Source: Asterella californica (lineage: Eukaryota > Streptophyta > Marchantiopsida > Marchantiales > Aytoniaceae). Taken from it: a DNA stretch of 64,000 nt. Within the stretch, counting starts at the first letter, position 1, and each line of letters opens with the position of its first letter. The position numbers and the translations under genes are program-made. Under the pieces are notes generated by a model. It was not told the DNA's origin. It did not search any database and saw only the letters and a list, made by a program, of their open reading frames with translations. The stretch is from contig JAYKYS010000015.1 of the NCBI GenBank assembly GCA_036924285.1, positions 1,116,001-1,180,000 of the forward strand, read 5' to 3'. Shown piece after piece: positions 1 to 11,629 of this stretch.

Positions 1-334
1 GCAAAGCCACTGGTTTGACTTTCTTCGCCACTGACTTGTACTTGGTCTCCACATACACCTCTTATCAATCTATAAACTTATCAATTACATCATAAAGCTC
101 TTTGGAGCTCACTCTCACCACTCTATCTACATCATCTATAGAACTTTCTACTATAGATTTCAACTCCCCTATAGTATCTACCAAATATTGCTCTTCAAAC
201 ACTCCAGATATGTATTCATCTCCTGCTAACTCTCCACTATCCCACAAAGACTGTTGTACATACTTCACATGTTGCCTCTCAAACCTCTTCAGATTCTCAA
301 CCTTCCTATAACACACTGATCCACATGACGTCAA
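1..334 (-). pseudogene. Linker region between protease and RT of element A (partial)
   Basis: This is the same reading frame as gag and protease. It encodes an acidic helical segment (VKYVQQSLWDSGELAGDE, SSKELYDVIDKFID), then TGA-TAA at about 62-67. It continues in frame to base 1 with KYKSVAKKVKPVA. No catalytic motif is visible. It is assigned to the polyprotein because of frame continuity and position only. Confidence 0.55.
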
Positions 335-391
335 TCCTAAGAAGCTAGTGGATAAAGCTTCCTGCTACTAGATCAGACGAGAATCCTTTCT

Positions 392-976
392 CTACTGTAC
401 CGTTGAAGTCTCGTTCTTCAATGGTACTCTGCCAAAACCCCTAGACTCTCTAAACTCCTGAGTAATCTTAGGTAGTGGACGGTCTCTCAAGCTATCACGA
501 TTCCTCTCATGTTCTGCAGCAACGGTCAAAAACTGAACAGCTCTTTTGCCATCTCTACTACGTATCCTAGCATAGGCTGAACCATCATCCATAACTCGTG
601 TCTCCATTCTAACAGCAGTAATGTAAGGCTGCCCTAGAATGATAGGATAGGTTGACATATCTTGTACAAAGAAATTCTGAACATCACCGATGTCATCCAC
701 AGTTACCTTGATGTTGAGACAAGCACCATACAGTTCTCCCCTCTGGTTGTTGGCAGCACGGATAAGCCATCCATGGTCGGTGTCTATGGGCCACCTCCCA
801 CGCTTGTACATCTCCTTAGACATCAGATTAATCTCTGAGCCGTGATCAATCAACGCCACCACAGGTTCCTCCAGATCTCTCAACTTCACCAAGGTCTCTG
901 TGGTTGCTCTTGCCCAATGGTTGTGAGAGTAATGGCTCTTCTGCGATGCTTCCACCTCATCTTCAAACCTCACGTG
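392..976 (-). pseudogene. pro: Retropepsin-like aspartic protease domain of element A
   Basis: The frame is continuous with gag across the TAG at 977-979, so this is the next domain of the polyprotein rather than a separate gene. The active-site region reads VVALIDHGSEINLMS, where the usual D-S/T-G is D-H-G-S, followed by the flap-like part and the second hydrophobic motif YPIILGQPYI. From memory the DHGS form occurs in related elements, so it may be natural rather than a lesion. The domain ends at a TAG at 392-394, with further in-frame stops between 340 and 394. Confidence 0.75.
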
Positions 977-2764
977 CTAATAGGATCTCCCCTCTGATAC
1001 TTGAGAGCAGTAACCAGCAATCTCATCTTCCTCATCATCCGACAGTTTGGTCCCTAGAGCATTAAGCGTAGCTGCTTCACCCAAAATCTGACGTTTCCTC
1101 TTGATGATATCTATGATAACCTCATGGAACTCACGCTTTGCAATCCCAAGAATCTCACCCAAGGTAAACTCAACCTTCCCATTCAAGATACGATTCTCTA
1201 ACACCTGCTTCAATTCTGTAGCAATCTCAATGTCAGACTGAAGTTTGTATGCAGGCATCTTATCCTTCTCCTTGCTTCTCTCCTTCTCCTTTGGTGTTGT
1301 AGATGGTAGATCCTCCATAGTTTCCTCCCGAGTAGGTGTTGTCTCCTGCCTCACCTCTGGTCTAGCCCTTTCACTCCTTGTAGCAAGTCGTTTGGCTGTA
1401 GAAGCCTCACCTGCATCCTCCCTCCTGCGTTTTTCTTCTAGTACAGCTTCATGCTGACTTCTTGCAACATAAGCATGCACTGACATAGTATCCACAGAAT
1501 CATTCCATCCTGTAGCTTCTCGAATTGAGTTGTCAACCCTTCGTAGCACATCCTTGTCTAGCTCTGTTCTAGCTACGGACCGCACTACATCAGACCACAA
1601 CCCAGTAGTCCCTTTCTCTCTCTCCATCTCCACTTTCACTCCACAGGTAGCAGCATTCACAAGAGAAACAGCATGTGATGCTGATATCTCATTCACAAGC
1701 CTCTTCATACCACCCTTGCCAAAGTTGGTTCACAACATCATCCCAGTCTCTCTCAGATGGATTTTACCATCTTTGAAGAAGATCAGATCCTTCCTCAATG
1801 CATCTGAAAACTCTCCACAATCTCTTCTTACATGGTCTAGGCTATCACACCATATACAACGATGAACAAAGCCTTCTCTCATCTGAGGTCTCTGCATAGC
1901 AGGCTGTACATTCTGCTCCTTCTCTTCTAACCTAGTGAGCTTAAGCTTAAGCTCCTTCATACCCTTAATCAGTTCATCAAGCGGTGAGTCTTCCTCTCTA
2001 GCAATTACCAAAGTGGGCTTAGTAGGCAACTGCTTGATCGGAATTATCAGAGGTGCTGCTTCACTTACCACCACCTTGTCCCTTCTTCTCTGTCTCTTGG
2101 TCAGCAAAGAGACAGCCTCTTCAACCTCCTTCCAGTCAGTCTTCAATCCTCTCCCCTCACTCTTGTCTTCCAGCAACAGCTCAAGCTTCTTCTGAATAGT
2201 CACGTCCGCTGCTTGTAGGAAAAGCTCGGTCTTCTCAACCTCTAGTGTAACCTTCTCTGTCATAGAAAGCTGAGCATATTGACGATCAAACTCCCCTAAC
2301 AACTCATTTACAGACAAACCTTTGTTAGGCTTCACCACCCACTCCAAGAACGTTCTCTTGGTCACCCTCTCTGAATCTTCAGTGTAGTACTCCTCCTTCA
2401 AAGCTCGCATAAAGCTCTCCCAACTTTGTCCTTGCTGCTGCTTGAGCTCTTTCACACGCCCACGAATCTCAAGGACAACAGCAAGTTCAAAGTTCTCCAC
2501 CATCTCCTTGTCATGTACCTTGTTCATCTCCATCTCTCTAGCATAGTATCGCACGTACTTGGAAATATCTATCCCCTTGAACTGGTCCATCTGGTGCACC
2601 ACAGATTGCAACGCCTTGGTTGCTAATACCTCTTTCCTCTCTGTGCTTTGCTGCTGCTGCATAAACATATGAAAAGCTTGGAACATCTTCATCGTAGCAG
2701 CATCCAACTGAGCAGGTTGCTGAGCAGCAGCAGCACCTCCACTTGATGATCCTTGGTTGGTCAT
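977..2764 (-). pseudogene. gag: Gag polyprotein of element A, split by one in-frame TGA
   Basis: The frame opens at an ATG at 2764 and runs 344 codons to a TGA at 1730-1732. It continues in the same frame for about 250 codons to a TAG at 977-979. The first part starts with a Ser/Gly/Ala/Gln-rich leader, followed by a gag-like helical region (FELAVVLEIRGRVKEL, FLEWV, KTELFLQAAD). A CCHC zinc knuckle, CIWCDSLDHVRRDC, is present (C-x2-C-x4-H-x4-C). The second part is charged and ends in a conserved helix (FHEVIIDIIKRKRQ). Element E gag aligns along both parts without a stop: its GTPLQANISKGGMKK matches GMML-stop-TNFGKGGMKR here. The TGA is therefore a mutation, not a real end. It would form capsid/nucleocapsid of a virus-like particle if intact. 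Confidence 0.85.
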
Positions 2765-2811
2765 GATATCTGATCCTTCAACACTCTCAAGAAAACTCCC
2801 ACCCTAGGTGT

Positions 2812-2829
2812 TTCACGTCGAGTTCACCA
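2812..2829 (-). other. Candidate primer-binding site of element A
   Basis: The plus strand reads TTCACGTCGAGTTCACCA, so the element strand begins TGGTGAACTCGACG. The same 18 bases occur at the equivalent place in element E (53675-53692). The TGG start and the position between LTR and gag fit a tRNA primer site. It is not the common iMet type and I could not assign the tRNA. Confidence 0.55.
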
Positions 2830-2839
2830 AAAGAGAGTA

Positions 2840-4255
2840 TGTCGGAGTGTGATCCGTCTACCTAGGAAAGCGCTCGGCTTCTGGCTGTGGATGTTTACTC
2901 AAGAGGTTGGCTTTCAGGTCACAACATGGGCTATAAACACTCACACAGGTGTGTAAGATCCTCTAGTATGCTAAAAAAGCGAAATTTAGGTCTAGCTGGT
3001 AGTAATAAGTTTAGGCGGTGAACTTTGACACACAAGGACAGGAAAACTATGAAGGTTTAGACTTCTAAACTTCCCTTACATGTAAATAAGGTCCTACTGA
3101 AAACACACACGAAGTTTCAGGCTGAGACTAAATTCTAGCACCGGGATGTTGATAGAAAAGTTCTGAGTAAGAAAATAACTGCAATTTCTGGTACCCAGAT
3201 GGCTATTTCAACCTAGAACAGAAGATTGGCTTGATGAATTTCAAATATTCTCACAGTATTTGAAGTCTACAGGATGCTGAACATCCATGTGAAGTTGGGA
3301 CTCCTGATTGTTTATAGAACTCCAGATCTCCTTCTCTGAAGTCGCTGCTCTAGATTAAGAGCTTTTCAGACCCCCTCTGCTTCAGCGGCCGCCCTGAATT
3401 ACTCAATCACTCAAATGATTCGAAATTTTTTGGACAGTCGTAGCCCTCTTGACAGTCAACGCAACCACGAAGCTTTGAAGTGATTCCCTCAATTCTGTTG
3501 CAATTGACACCGAAAACCCCAAAATCAACAAAAGTGACGCAGTTTTGGCACAATCCGAACTTCAATTGGGCATAACTCCTTGTTTATTGATCCAAATCAA
3601 GCAAAAATTTCACTGACAGTGCTTGGCACAACGAGCTCTCTCTTCCTGTGTTCTCAGATTTCGAAGATACCTCACCAAATGCTCGAACTCCACTCTAGAG
3701 CTCTGTTTCTAAACTTAGAGTTTTACAAAAAACAAAAATGGACCAATGGGAGTTCATAGCTCCACTTGACTGTCCTTTTGTGCCTTAAACTACCTGGTAA
3801 CTTATCTACACTCATAGGCTACCACGTCAAGCCTCCTAGAGTGCCAGCGTAAAACTTAAACTATCTAAAATGACACGTAGCCCCAAAAATTAACTTAAAT
3901 CAGCTAGAAAGCGTGCATGGGCGACAAGTAAGTACAACCCATGAGCTCAAACCCCTATCAGCATGGAAACCCTAAGTTATGTACATTGAACATCATAGGC
4001 AAGTAAGAACTCACTTGCACAAGCGCACAAATGCTTGAACAAGATAACTAACATACTATCAGCCTACTAGGACTCAAAATAGTGTTAACACCGTATGCAA
4101 AAGTGTCAAACATATACATAAAGGACTAGAAGTAGTATGAGCTAACTTCTAGAACTACTAAACCTAAGCGTCAGAGTAGAAGTCAAGCATGTAGTCGCCA
4201 AGTAGCACGACAACGTAGTTGTAATTGTCTGGATAGCCAATCGCTTAAGTCGTTG
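2840..4255 (-). repeat. LTR of element A (right boundary uncertain)
   Basis: The left edge is TGTCGG at 2840, 10 bases from the candidate PBS. The same TGTCGG start is seen in the LTR of element E. The LTR must end before about 4258, where reverse transcriptase of element B begins. CGACA occurs at 3922-3926 and again near 4208-4214, and either could be the end. No second LTR copy is in the window for comparison. Confidence 0.5.
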
Positions 4256-4257
4256 TA

Positions 4258-4560
4258 GAGTCTGAATGGTATTACTATGAACTCAAACGATCCATATCTG
4301 GTTTGACAAGTGATCTTCTCAACATCTAGGTCAGCTCTCCAGATCTAATAATATCTTGACTTCAAGTCTATCATGAAGTACTTGACGTTCGCTAATCTAT
4401 CAAACAAATCATCTATTCTTGGCAAAGGATCATTATTCTTCATCGTCATCTTATTGAGCGCATGATAATCTACGTAGAGTGGTAACTTCTCATCCTTTTT
4501 CTTTGCAAAAAGAACTGGGGCTTCATAAGATGACTTGCTGGTTCAAATATATCTCCACAT
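4258..4560 (-). pseudogene. pol: Reverse transcriptase N-terminal fragment of element B
   Basis: Translated on the minus strand, the segment contains APVLFAKKKDEKLPLYVDY, then HALNKMTMKNNDPLPRIDD, then a degenerate form of the next RT block (KYFMIDLKSRYY, followed by a stop). It ends with TRYGSFEFIVIPFRL. These are consecutive blocks of Ty3/gypsy RT up to the region just before the YxDD catalytic loop, which is missing because the element is cut here. Confidence 0.85.
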
Positions 4561-4664
4561 CATTAACTCGTCGAGTTGTCTTTTCAACTAAAAGAGTTTC
4601 ACATGATTGAGTCGGTAAGGATCCTTAGTTGACAAGATCTCAATCTTATGATCCACCACCCGTC

Positions 4665-5285
4665 TTAAATTAATTCAATAGGTAGCTCATCCGTTAAGAT
4701 ATCATCAAACTCCTTAATCACTTCGTGAAGCACATTTAGCAGTTTAGTCACGTCTCTTAATGTTTCTTCTTGTCCGTCACTCATCATCAAATATTCAACT
4801 CGCATCAAACACATGACTCCATCGTTAAAGTTCATTTGTTTATCTTTGATAAAGTTCATCACAAAGTCATCAATTTTTTATGTCTTTCAGATCAACCTCA
4901 CTCTCAGCTTATGTCTTTTAACTTTGACGTTCAACCTCAAAGGTTTTTGTCCAAGCTCCACTTTGAACCTATCCAAGAAAATGTTTCCCAAAACAGCATG
5001 GATGTCATCCATCTCGCACACCGTGAAGTTCTCCGTGAACTCCAACTTTTCACATACAAATCGTAAGTCCAATGTCACTTCAGAAGTTTGATACGTCTTG
5101 CCTTTGGGAAAGCGCACATGAATAAGCTTGTTTGCCTTAGAGGTGGACAAGTCCAACTTCAGAACAAACTTTGGACTTATGAAGGAGTAGTTCGCTCCTA
5201 TGTCCACAAAGAATGTAACATCACAATTAGCAACTTTAGCTTGGAGAAACATCAGTCTTGGAATTTTTGTGGTTCTTGACGTCAC
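4665..5285 (-). pseudogene. pro: Retropepsin and PR-RT linker of element B
   Basis: 4887-5285 encodes a protease-like domain with FVDIGANYSFIS, in which the catalytic D-S/T-G has become D-I-G. A later motif, AVLGNIFLDRF, corresponds to the family's ILGMDWL-like block. After a frame break, 4665-4862 gives VIKEFDDILTDELPIELI, the linker that precedes RT in gypsy polyproteins (usually DVMPDELP). The active-site change would inactivate the enzyme. Confidence 0.75.
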
Positions 5286-5354
5286 ATCATCTCATCCTCC
5301 AACAAGTCATTCGCAACAAATGCATTCATGTTATAGTTACTCACATTAGACTTC

Positions 5355-5405
5355 GTGCACTTCTTAACAATATGGCCCACCTCACCATAGTCGTAGCAAG
5401 TAAAC
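5355..5405 (-). pseudogene. Damaged CCHC zinc knuckle of element B gag
   Basis: The minus strand reads CYDYGEVGHIVKKC. The spacing is that of C-x2-C-x4-H-x4-C, but the second cysteine is tyrosine, a one-base change. It lies between gag and protease, as expected for nucleocapsid. Confidence 0.7.
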
Positions 5406-5544
5406 TTAGAACAATTGCTCTTATGAGATGTTTACCCCTTCGCTTTGCTACCGGAGAGAAGAGTTCTTTTGATCCTTTTCATCCTCATCCCATCATTGCT
5501 TGAAGCTCTTGTTCTTCTTATGAACCTTGTCCATATTGCATGGT

Positions 5545-6240
5545 TCGAAAGGTTTCTGTTGCTAGATTTTGTCGTCCTCAATCCGCTCTACCAGTTTCAA
5601 AAGTTAAGCACATGTCTCGGATAGCTTCGGCATCCGAAAGAGAATATTCTTTGAGCTAGACTTGAGTCTCTCAATGAATATACGTATCTTGGTCTCCTCT
5701 GTCAACTTGGAGAACAAATCTAGCTTGGCATTGAACTCGTGCACGTAACACTGAACTCAAGATCCTTATCTACGTCAGCCTAGCTAACTCGATACCATCT
5801 TGAATCCTTTGAAACTCCTAAGTGAATCTTCTTATAACCAACTCCTTTAACTCTTTCCAACCAAACGTCAAGACGGTCAAGGCGTGCTCGTCTCTGTATG
5901 CAATCCATCAGAGAAGCGCATGGTCCTTTAAGAATGAAAGCGATGCTCTCACGTTGTATGACTCTTTAGTCTGTTGCACCTCAAAGTATCGGTCTAACTC
6001 AGTTAAGAGATCCTTAACCTTATAAGCTCATCGTATACTTGATAACGGATTCGGCAAATTTGTCTTACAAAGCTTCCTAGTAGACGAATAATTTCCTTGG
6101 TCTGCTTCAAGCTTGACGATACCTTTATCCTTCGAAGCCATGTCCTTACATGATCTTCATCATCTTGATGAGCTCTGCATACAAAGCTCTCTGACTTCTT
6201 GTGCCAGAATCATTGGACACAATTGGTAATACTCCATACA
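5545..6240 (-). pseudogene. gag: Gag of element B, interrupted
   Basis: The minus-strand translation includes ALYAELIKMMKIM, MASKDKGIVKLE, then RYFEVQQTKESYNV and HALLWWIAYRDEHA, then FGWKELKELVIRRF. These are typical of the Retrotrans_gag domain (paired tryptophans, followed by W-x-E-L). Several stops break the frame. The same protein is better preserved at 8954-9502 in element C. Confidence 0.75.
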
Positions 6241-6326
6241 TATCTCGCGTCCTTTCTCAAGCATCCAGCCTTCAATCGTTATCTCAAGTTCTCGCACATC
6301 GAAGCGTTAGCTCTAATATCACTTTT

Positions 6327-7411
6327 CACACACCTATCGCAGTGTAGCACCAGCGGAAGCTCTTACTCAGTAGGTCGTGAAACTCACTACGCTAACCTGC
6401 AAACCACAATCACACGTTAACATCCATGAACCACTTATCTTTATCTCATTTTGGTCCAGACTGGAGCTATACCGTCTCGCCAACTCTCAAGCTTAGAATT
6501 TTCCTAAATCTTGACCTAGACCCAGCTAGGTCGGTTCTAAAACATGAGCAAGTTAGTAACTTGAGGCAGATTTCTCATAAAGTCCAGGGACCTAAATGGT
6601 GTCTCTAGCACACATAACAGTCCCGCTCTTGATGTCCACCTAGGTCTAGGCTCCCGAATGGTGGTCTAACACGCCGTCTCGTTCTCTAGTCTTGTCTCAA
6701 CCGTTGGATCGTTCTCAAGTCCAGACGTATAAGTCTAGACCGAAATGCACTTTGGTACTAGTCCAGCTATCATCTCATGCTCGCACAATCTATCCATCAA
6801 ACTCTAGGGTCGGATGAGTCATCTTGGTCCACCCAAGCATTGAGTCTCCCTCGTATATAGTTTTGGAGATCAACGGCTCTGTCCTCCTCTTTGATCTCTG
6901 AAAATTATATCATAATCCGATCATGGATCGATCATAATTCTTAGCTCCAACATCAATTTGAGGAGTTCTTGGTATCATTGAAAAGCTCTCGTCGAGACCT
7001 TTCCAAGATATCATACTCGCCTTGAGATCTTATGTGGAGCTCCGTCCACGACCCAAAACATCGCTGGAACTCCAACATTTAGCACTTTTGCGCAGAAATA
7101 GTATTAGACTGAGAACCTATTTTAGAGCAGCGTCCGTCTGCATCAGATCTACATCCTGGACCTACATCTCAGATTTACATTTTAATCCATTTCTAGACTT
7201 GCTCCCTTAAGTTAGCGTTCGTCTCGGATCCTTAGGATAGTCTTAACCCAATGTTCCAACCTTGATTCAAAGAACCACTTAGAGTTTATCTGTTCTCGGC
7301 TTCTCGGTCAAACCGATAAGTCCTGCTCATGATGTTCACAACCTAGCGCAAGTCTGCTATGATTCTATTGTTCACATTCTATGATCGATCTTGAGACTGA
7401 AGGTCACGACA
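6327..7411 (-). repeat. LTR of element B with adjacent iMet PBS
   Basis: The LTR is about 1.1 kb and shares long similarity with 9769-10864 and 44409-45556. It ends in CACGACA at 7405-7411. Just left of it the plus strand reads GCTCTAATATCAC, the complement of the common plant PBS TGGTATCAGAGC with changes. This places the LTR at the 5' end of a minus-strand element. Confidence 0.8.
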
Positions 7412-8780
7412 TATATAATAAAATGAATCACCTTGTGATCCATGAAACCATCCCTTAGCTAACTTGTGGTCACGCTAGACATGCATGTATGATGCTCACT
7501 TGGAGTACGTGCTTTGGATCTCCTCCTGAAGATGAGCAACTCTGGTGTTCTGATCATATGCAATCATGTTGATCAATATTTTAACTAAAAACTTCGAATG
7601 GGATACTGAATCACACCAACCTGTTAAGTGACCCAGACAAGTATGTACAGTCTCGCATACTGTTACCTTGATTCTCTTGGACTACTTTTCTCATTGAGCT
7701 TGACTCTCCACGGACGACGATTTAAAACTCTACCTCGGATAGGGTGACTCACATGAACGAAACCTTTCTGGTATAAAGCTATGTGACTTCCACGAATAAT
7801 TTTTTTTTTAATTTATAAGCTACTCCTCCAAGAGAAAGGGTTAGTACATAAATTAAAACTCTTTGCATATTCCTCTCTTCCGAACTTGGAAGAAGTGAAT
7901 ATGTAAGGAAGTACTATTTGTAGTGAAACATCTAGTCTGCTCGAGATGCTACTAGGATTAAAATTTCTAACGAATATGGATGCTAGAAAAACTTCTGGGA
8001 ACTTTTGCTCGTTTATTGCTATCGGAGAAATATATAAATGTTAAACAAAAAAGATATACCAAGTGGGTGTAAATAATTAAAATATTTCATAAATATTATA
8101 TGTTAGCCCATGCTTGGAAACACGAGGAGAGCAAGAGATAAACCATAAGTCATGAGTAGGATGGTGCACTTCAAAAAGTACAAGTCTAGGAAGCTGTAGC
8201 CATTAATGTATTAATTCAATATGAGTTTTTATTTAATATCTAACCCTTCGGTGGAGGAGGTGAATATGCAGTTGCTTTGGTTTTCCAACGAAAAAGCCTG
8301 AAGGACACGTTAGTCAAGCATAAACATGTCCATAAGTGATAATTGTCTACTCAATTCATTCTTTTTTTTTCTCATTCCTCGTAAACTTGAAAAGTTCAGA
8401 AGGCAAGCTCTAGCTCTCTCTTGGAGGACCAATTTTATCCTTGGCTTCTTGTGCCAGATGGTTTCAAAGCTGATTATTCCTCAGTCTATTGCTCCATCGT
8501 CCAATCAAGTCAACTTCTGCTCTCTCTCGACAACTATCTTGTCGTCATGTTTGACAAAATATTAGTTTTAGATCTTTCATAACTGTCGATTGAAATATGC
8601 ATGTGTTCCTTTTGCTTTATCTTATTTCTCAAAAACCTCATGGGTAATAAATATGCAAGGTGGTTTAATTCATCATTTAATTCTTCCATGAGATTTGTGT
8701 GATAAATTAAATATCTAATTACATTTTTTCTTACTGGACAATATGTCATTCTTAAGTTTATTGGAGAGGATTTTCACGTG
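7412..8780. repeat. AT-rich spacer with a dispersed repeat (about 7760-8330)
   Basis: No gene is visible. A block with the landmarks CTGGTATAAA, a T-rich stretch, ATAAATTAAAA, TCTTTGCATATTC and TTCCGAACTTGGAAGAAG recurs at 39035-39230 and partly at 39545-39790. The part at 7960-8100 (AACTTCTG... TATCGGA... ATATATAAAT) recurs at 38410-38520. This is an unnamed repeat family, older than the gypsy insertions or interleaved with them. Confidence 0.5.
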
Positions 8781-8785
8781 CTTCA

Positions 8786-9502
8786 CCGACTATGTGGTTT
8801 AAAGGGTCTCTGTTGATGGACTTCGTCGTCCCCAATCCGCTCCGCTAGTTCTAAAAGTTTGGTATTTGCTGAGGTAGCTTCCCATCTGGAAGAAAGCCTT
8901 TTCTGAGCTGGACTTGAGTCATCCAATAAATATACATATATTGGTCTCTTCAATCACTTGGAGAACGAATAAAACTTAGCACTGAACTCGCGCACATAAG
9001 TATTTAACGTCCATGTCTGCTTCAACCTAACTAGCTCGACACCATCCCGAATCCTTTGATACTCTAGAGTAATCATCTCGCAAGCAACTCCTTGAACTCT
9101 TTCCAACCAAACGCCGAGATGGTCAAGATATGCTCGTCTTTGTATGCAATCCATCAGAGAAGCGGATGTCCTTTAGGAACGTAACTGTCATTCTCACTTT
9201 GTCATACTCTTTAGCCTGTTGCATCTCAAAGCATAAGTCTAACTTAGTTAAGAAGTCTTCAACCTTACGAGTTCATCTTATGCTTGAAAACGGTGTCGAC
9301 AGATTTGTCTTACAAAGCTTTCGAGAAGTAGTTGAACTCCCTTGGTCAACTTCAAGCTCGATGATAGTTTATTCCTAGAGATCATGTCCTCTTGCATGAT
9401 CTTCATCATCTTGATTAGCTCTGCATACAAAGCTCCTTGACTTCTCGCTCCTGAATCATTGAGCACCGTTGGCAATACTCCATCTGGTTGCACAAGTGCC
9501 AC
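8786..9502 (-). pseudogene. gag: Gag fragments of element C
   Basis: 9278-9502 encodes a start-like region, MALVQPDGVLPTVLNDSG, then ALYAELIKMMKIMQED, the same as in element B. 8954-9154 encodes the downstream part, with WLERVQGVACEMITLEYQRI and VRLKQTWTLNTYVREFSAKF, typical of the second half of Retrotrans_gag. The two parts are in different frames. Confidence 0.7.
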
Positions 9503-9768
9503 ATTGATATAGAGCTTCTTTGTTGTTGAGATGAAGGTTGCTGATTATCGTCCCTTTACTATACCTCGAGGTTAGCTCGAGTCGAGCTGCTCTTGGTGTC
9601 AGTCGTCAATCGTTTCTTAGACTTCTCTTTGGATACGTCAGCCATTGCTCCAAGCATTCACCTAGAAACGTTGATTAACTTCGTATCTCGCATCCATCCT
9701 CAAGCGTCCAGCCTTTAACCGTTATCTCGAGTTCTTGATCATCAAAATGTTGGCTCTGATATCACTTT

Positions 9769-10864
9769 TTGCGCACCTACCGTCTTGTTGCCTCAACGGA
9801 AGCTCTTGCTCAGTAGGTCATGAAACTCACAACGGTAACTTGCAAATCACAATCATATGTTAGCGTTCATGCACCACTTATCTTTATCTTGTTTGGTCTA
9901 AATTGGAGCCGGATCGTCTTCCTAACTCTCAAGCTCTACATTCTCCAAGTCTCGACCTAGACCCGGTTAGGTTGGTATCAAAACATGAACAATCACAACG
10001 TGACTTGAGGTAGACTTCTCATAAAATCCAAGGTTCTAAATGATATCTCAACACACTTAGTGATCCAATCGTCCGTGATGTCTGTCTGGGGCTAGGCTCT
10101 TGAATGATGGTCGAACCCGTCATCTTGTTCTCTAAGTCCCAGCCCTTAGATTATTCTCAAGTCCAGACGTCCACGTCTAGACCAGAACACGTCTTGGTTC
10201 TGGCTCAGTCATCACCTCGTGCTCCCAAAGTCTATCCGTGGAACTCTGGGATCGGGTCCAGGTCTGCTCAAACATCGAGTCCTCCTCATATATATTTTTG
10301 AGTATCGATGGTCCCGTCCTCCTCTTTAGTTCCCAAAAATTATACCACAACTCGATCACGAGATCGATCATAATTCTCAGTTCCGATGTGAATCAAGGAG
10401 TTCTTGGTATCATTTGAAAGCTCTCGCCTCAATGATATCTTATTCACCTCGAGATCTTACTTGGAGCTCCGTCCATGATCCAAAACGTCGTTGGAGCTCC
10501 AACACTTAGCATTTTTCTGAAGAATCGTGGTCCAGTGTCAAACTAGGACTCTATGATTCGGACCAACATCCAGATCCACGTCTCGGTCTGCTCGAATCTA
10601 TGTCTCACACTTACGTCACAGACATACATTTCAGTCATTTTTCAGACTTGTCTCCTTATGTTAGCTTTCATATGAGGTCCCTTTAAGATAGGTCAATGTC
10701 CTTACCCAATGTTTCAACTTTGGTTCAAAGAGCCACTTAAGATTCATCTGTTTTGACTTCTTCGACCAAGCCGTTAAGTCTTGCTCGCAACATTCACAAC
10801 CTAACGCAAGTCCACTAAGATTTTGTCGTCTCTACATCCGATCTTGAGACTGAGGGTCGCGACA
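9769..10864 (-). repeat. LTR of element C
   Basis: Full-length copy of the family LTR. Shared landmarks with the copies at 6327 and 44409 include the start GCGCACCTACCG, the internal GGAAGCTCTTGCTCAGTAGG and the terminal GACTGAGGGTCGCGACA. Confidence 0.8.
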
Positions 10865-11629
10865 AACATCTCTTGGTTGATCTTGAACAAACGACTTGGG
10901 GTTTCAAGGTAGAACTTCGTGAAGGTACTCTTGTGAACTAAAGCATATGTTTATCATGTATATCTTGCCGTATCTCTTTACAGCCAAATACTATGTGTAT
11001 TCCTAGACCAAACTTCAGTATTCACAGTACAAGATCTAGAACATGTTTTTGGATGTGGTGCGCTGTCATGGAGAGAGTCTTTCTTGGAAGGACAGACCTC
11101 TTGTCTGTGATTGATTGTGAGAGCGATAAAAAGAAAACAAACTGCTACTAGTAATCAAAACTCAAATACAGTCTCTTGTAGCCATCAAGGTCAATTAGAC
11201 ACTCAAATTTGTGCGGATAGACTTTCTAAAACTCAGAAAAAAATTTCACGTCTCAATTTTATAGTTAGTATTCTTATCGATCACAATCTTCTCTTCTGTC
11301 TCTATGCACATCGTCTCCTCAACTCTCTTGAATTCTCCTCAATGTCTCCCAAACTTCAGCCGTATGACGATTTACCTAGCTAAGCAGCCCCTTAGCTAAG
11401 CTGGCCCGTTATTTAATAATAATTTCTCAACCCTCGATGTACTCTTGATGCAACCTAGATTATGACTGAAGCCATGATTTTAAGACCGAAACCACAACTA
11501 CAAGACCACCCCATAAGGCTTACAATCCTCCCATAACTGTATCAAGTATCTCCCAACTCATAATCTTGACTGCATGCGAAGGCTTAGGTCAGGAAACCTA
11601 TGTTTAAGGAGGATACCAATCCTCTGCCC
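10865..11629. other. Unannotated spacer
   Basis: No convincing gene, RNA or repeat was found. A 90-codon open frame at 11111-11383 has no recognisable motif and is probably chance. Confidence 0.3.

Larger units (their letters stand above)
1..4255 (-). mobile_element. Ty3-like LTR retrotransposon A (5' part, left end outside window)
   Basis: Read on the minus strand the order is LTR (about 2840-4255), candidate PBS (2812-2829), gag (977-2764), aspartic protease (392-976), and a further stretch to base 1 that ends in the residues KYKSVAKKVKPVA. From memory such a segment lies just before reverse transcriptase in related elements. All of it is in a single reading frame interrupted by stops, so the copy is dead but not rearranged. 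Its gag is clearly homologous to the gag of element E (51931-53547). RT, RNase H, integrase and the other LTR would lie to the left of the window. The right edge is set by the sudden start of element B reverse transcriptase at about 4258. Confidence 0.8.
4258..7411 (-). mobile_element. Ty3/gypsy retrotransposon B, truncated in RT
   Basis: Minus-strand order: LTR (6327-7411), iMet-type PBS (about 6313-6325), gag (5545-6240), zinc knuckle (5355-5405), protease (4887-5285), linker (4665-4862), reverse transcriptase (4258-4560). This gag-PR-RT order is that of Ty3/gypsy. The RT reading stops abruptly after a degenerate form of the motif usually written MPFGLTNAP, which marks a breakpoint at about 4258. 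Stops and frame breaks are frequent, so the copy is old. Two further copies of the family are at 8780-10864 and 44322-45556. Confidence 0.85.
8780..10864 (-). mobile_element. Ty3/gypsy retrotransposon C (5' end: LTR plus gag)
   Basis: This copy is homologous to 5545-7411 of element B. The LTR spans 9769-10864, ending GTCGCGACA. The PBS region next to it reads GGCTCTGATATCAC on the plus strand, a close match to the complement of the iMet PBS. Gag runs leftward to about 8786, where homology stops; nothing of protease or pol is present. The left part was lost or replaced by the AT-rich repeat. Confidence 0.8.
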
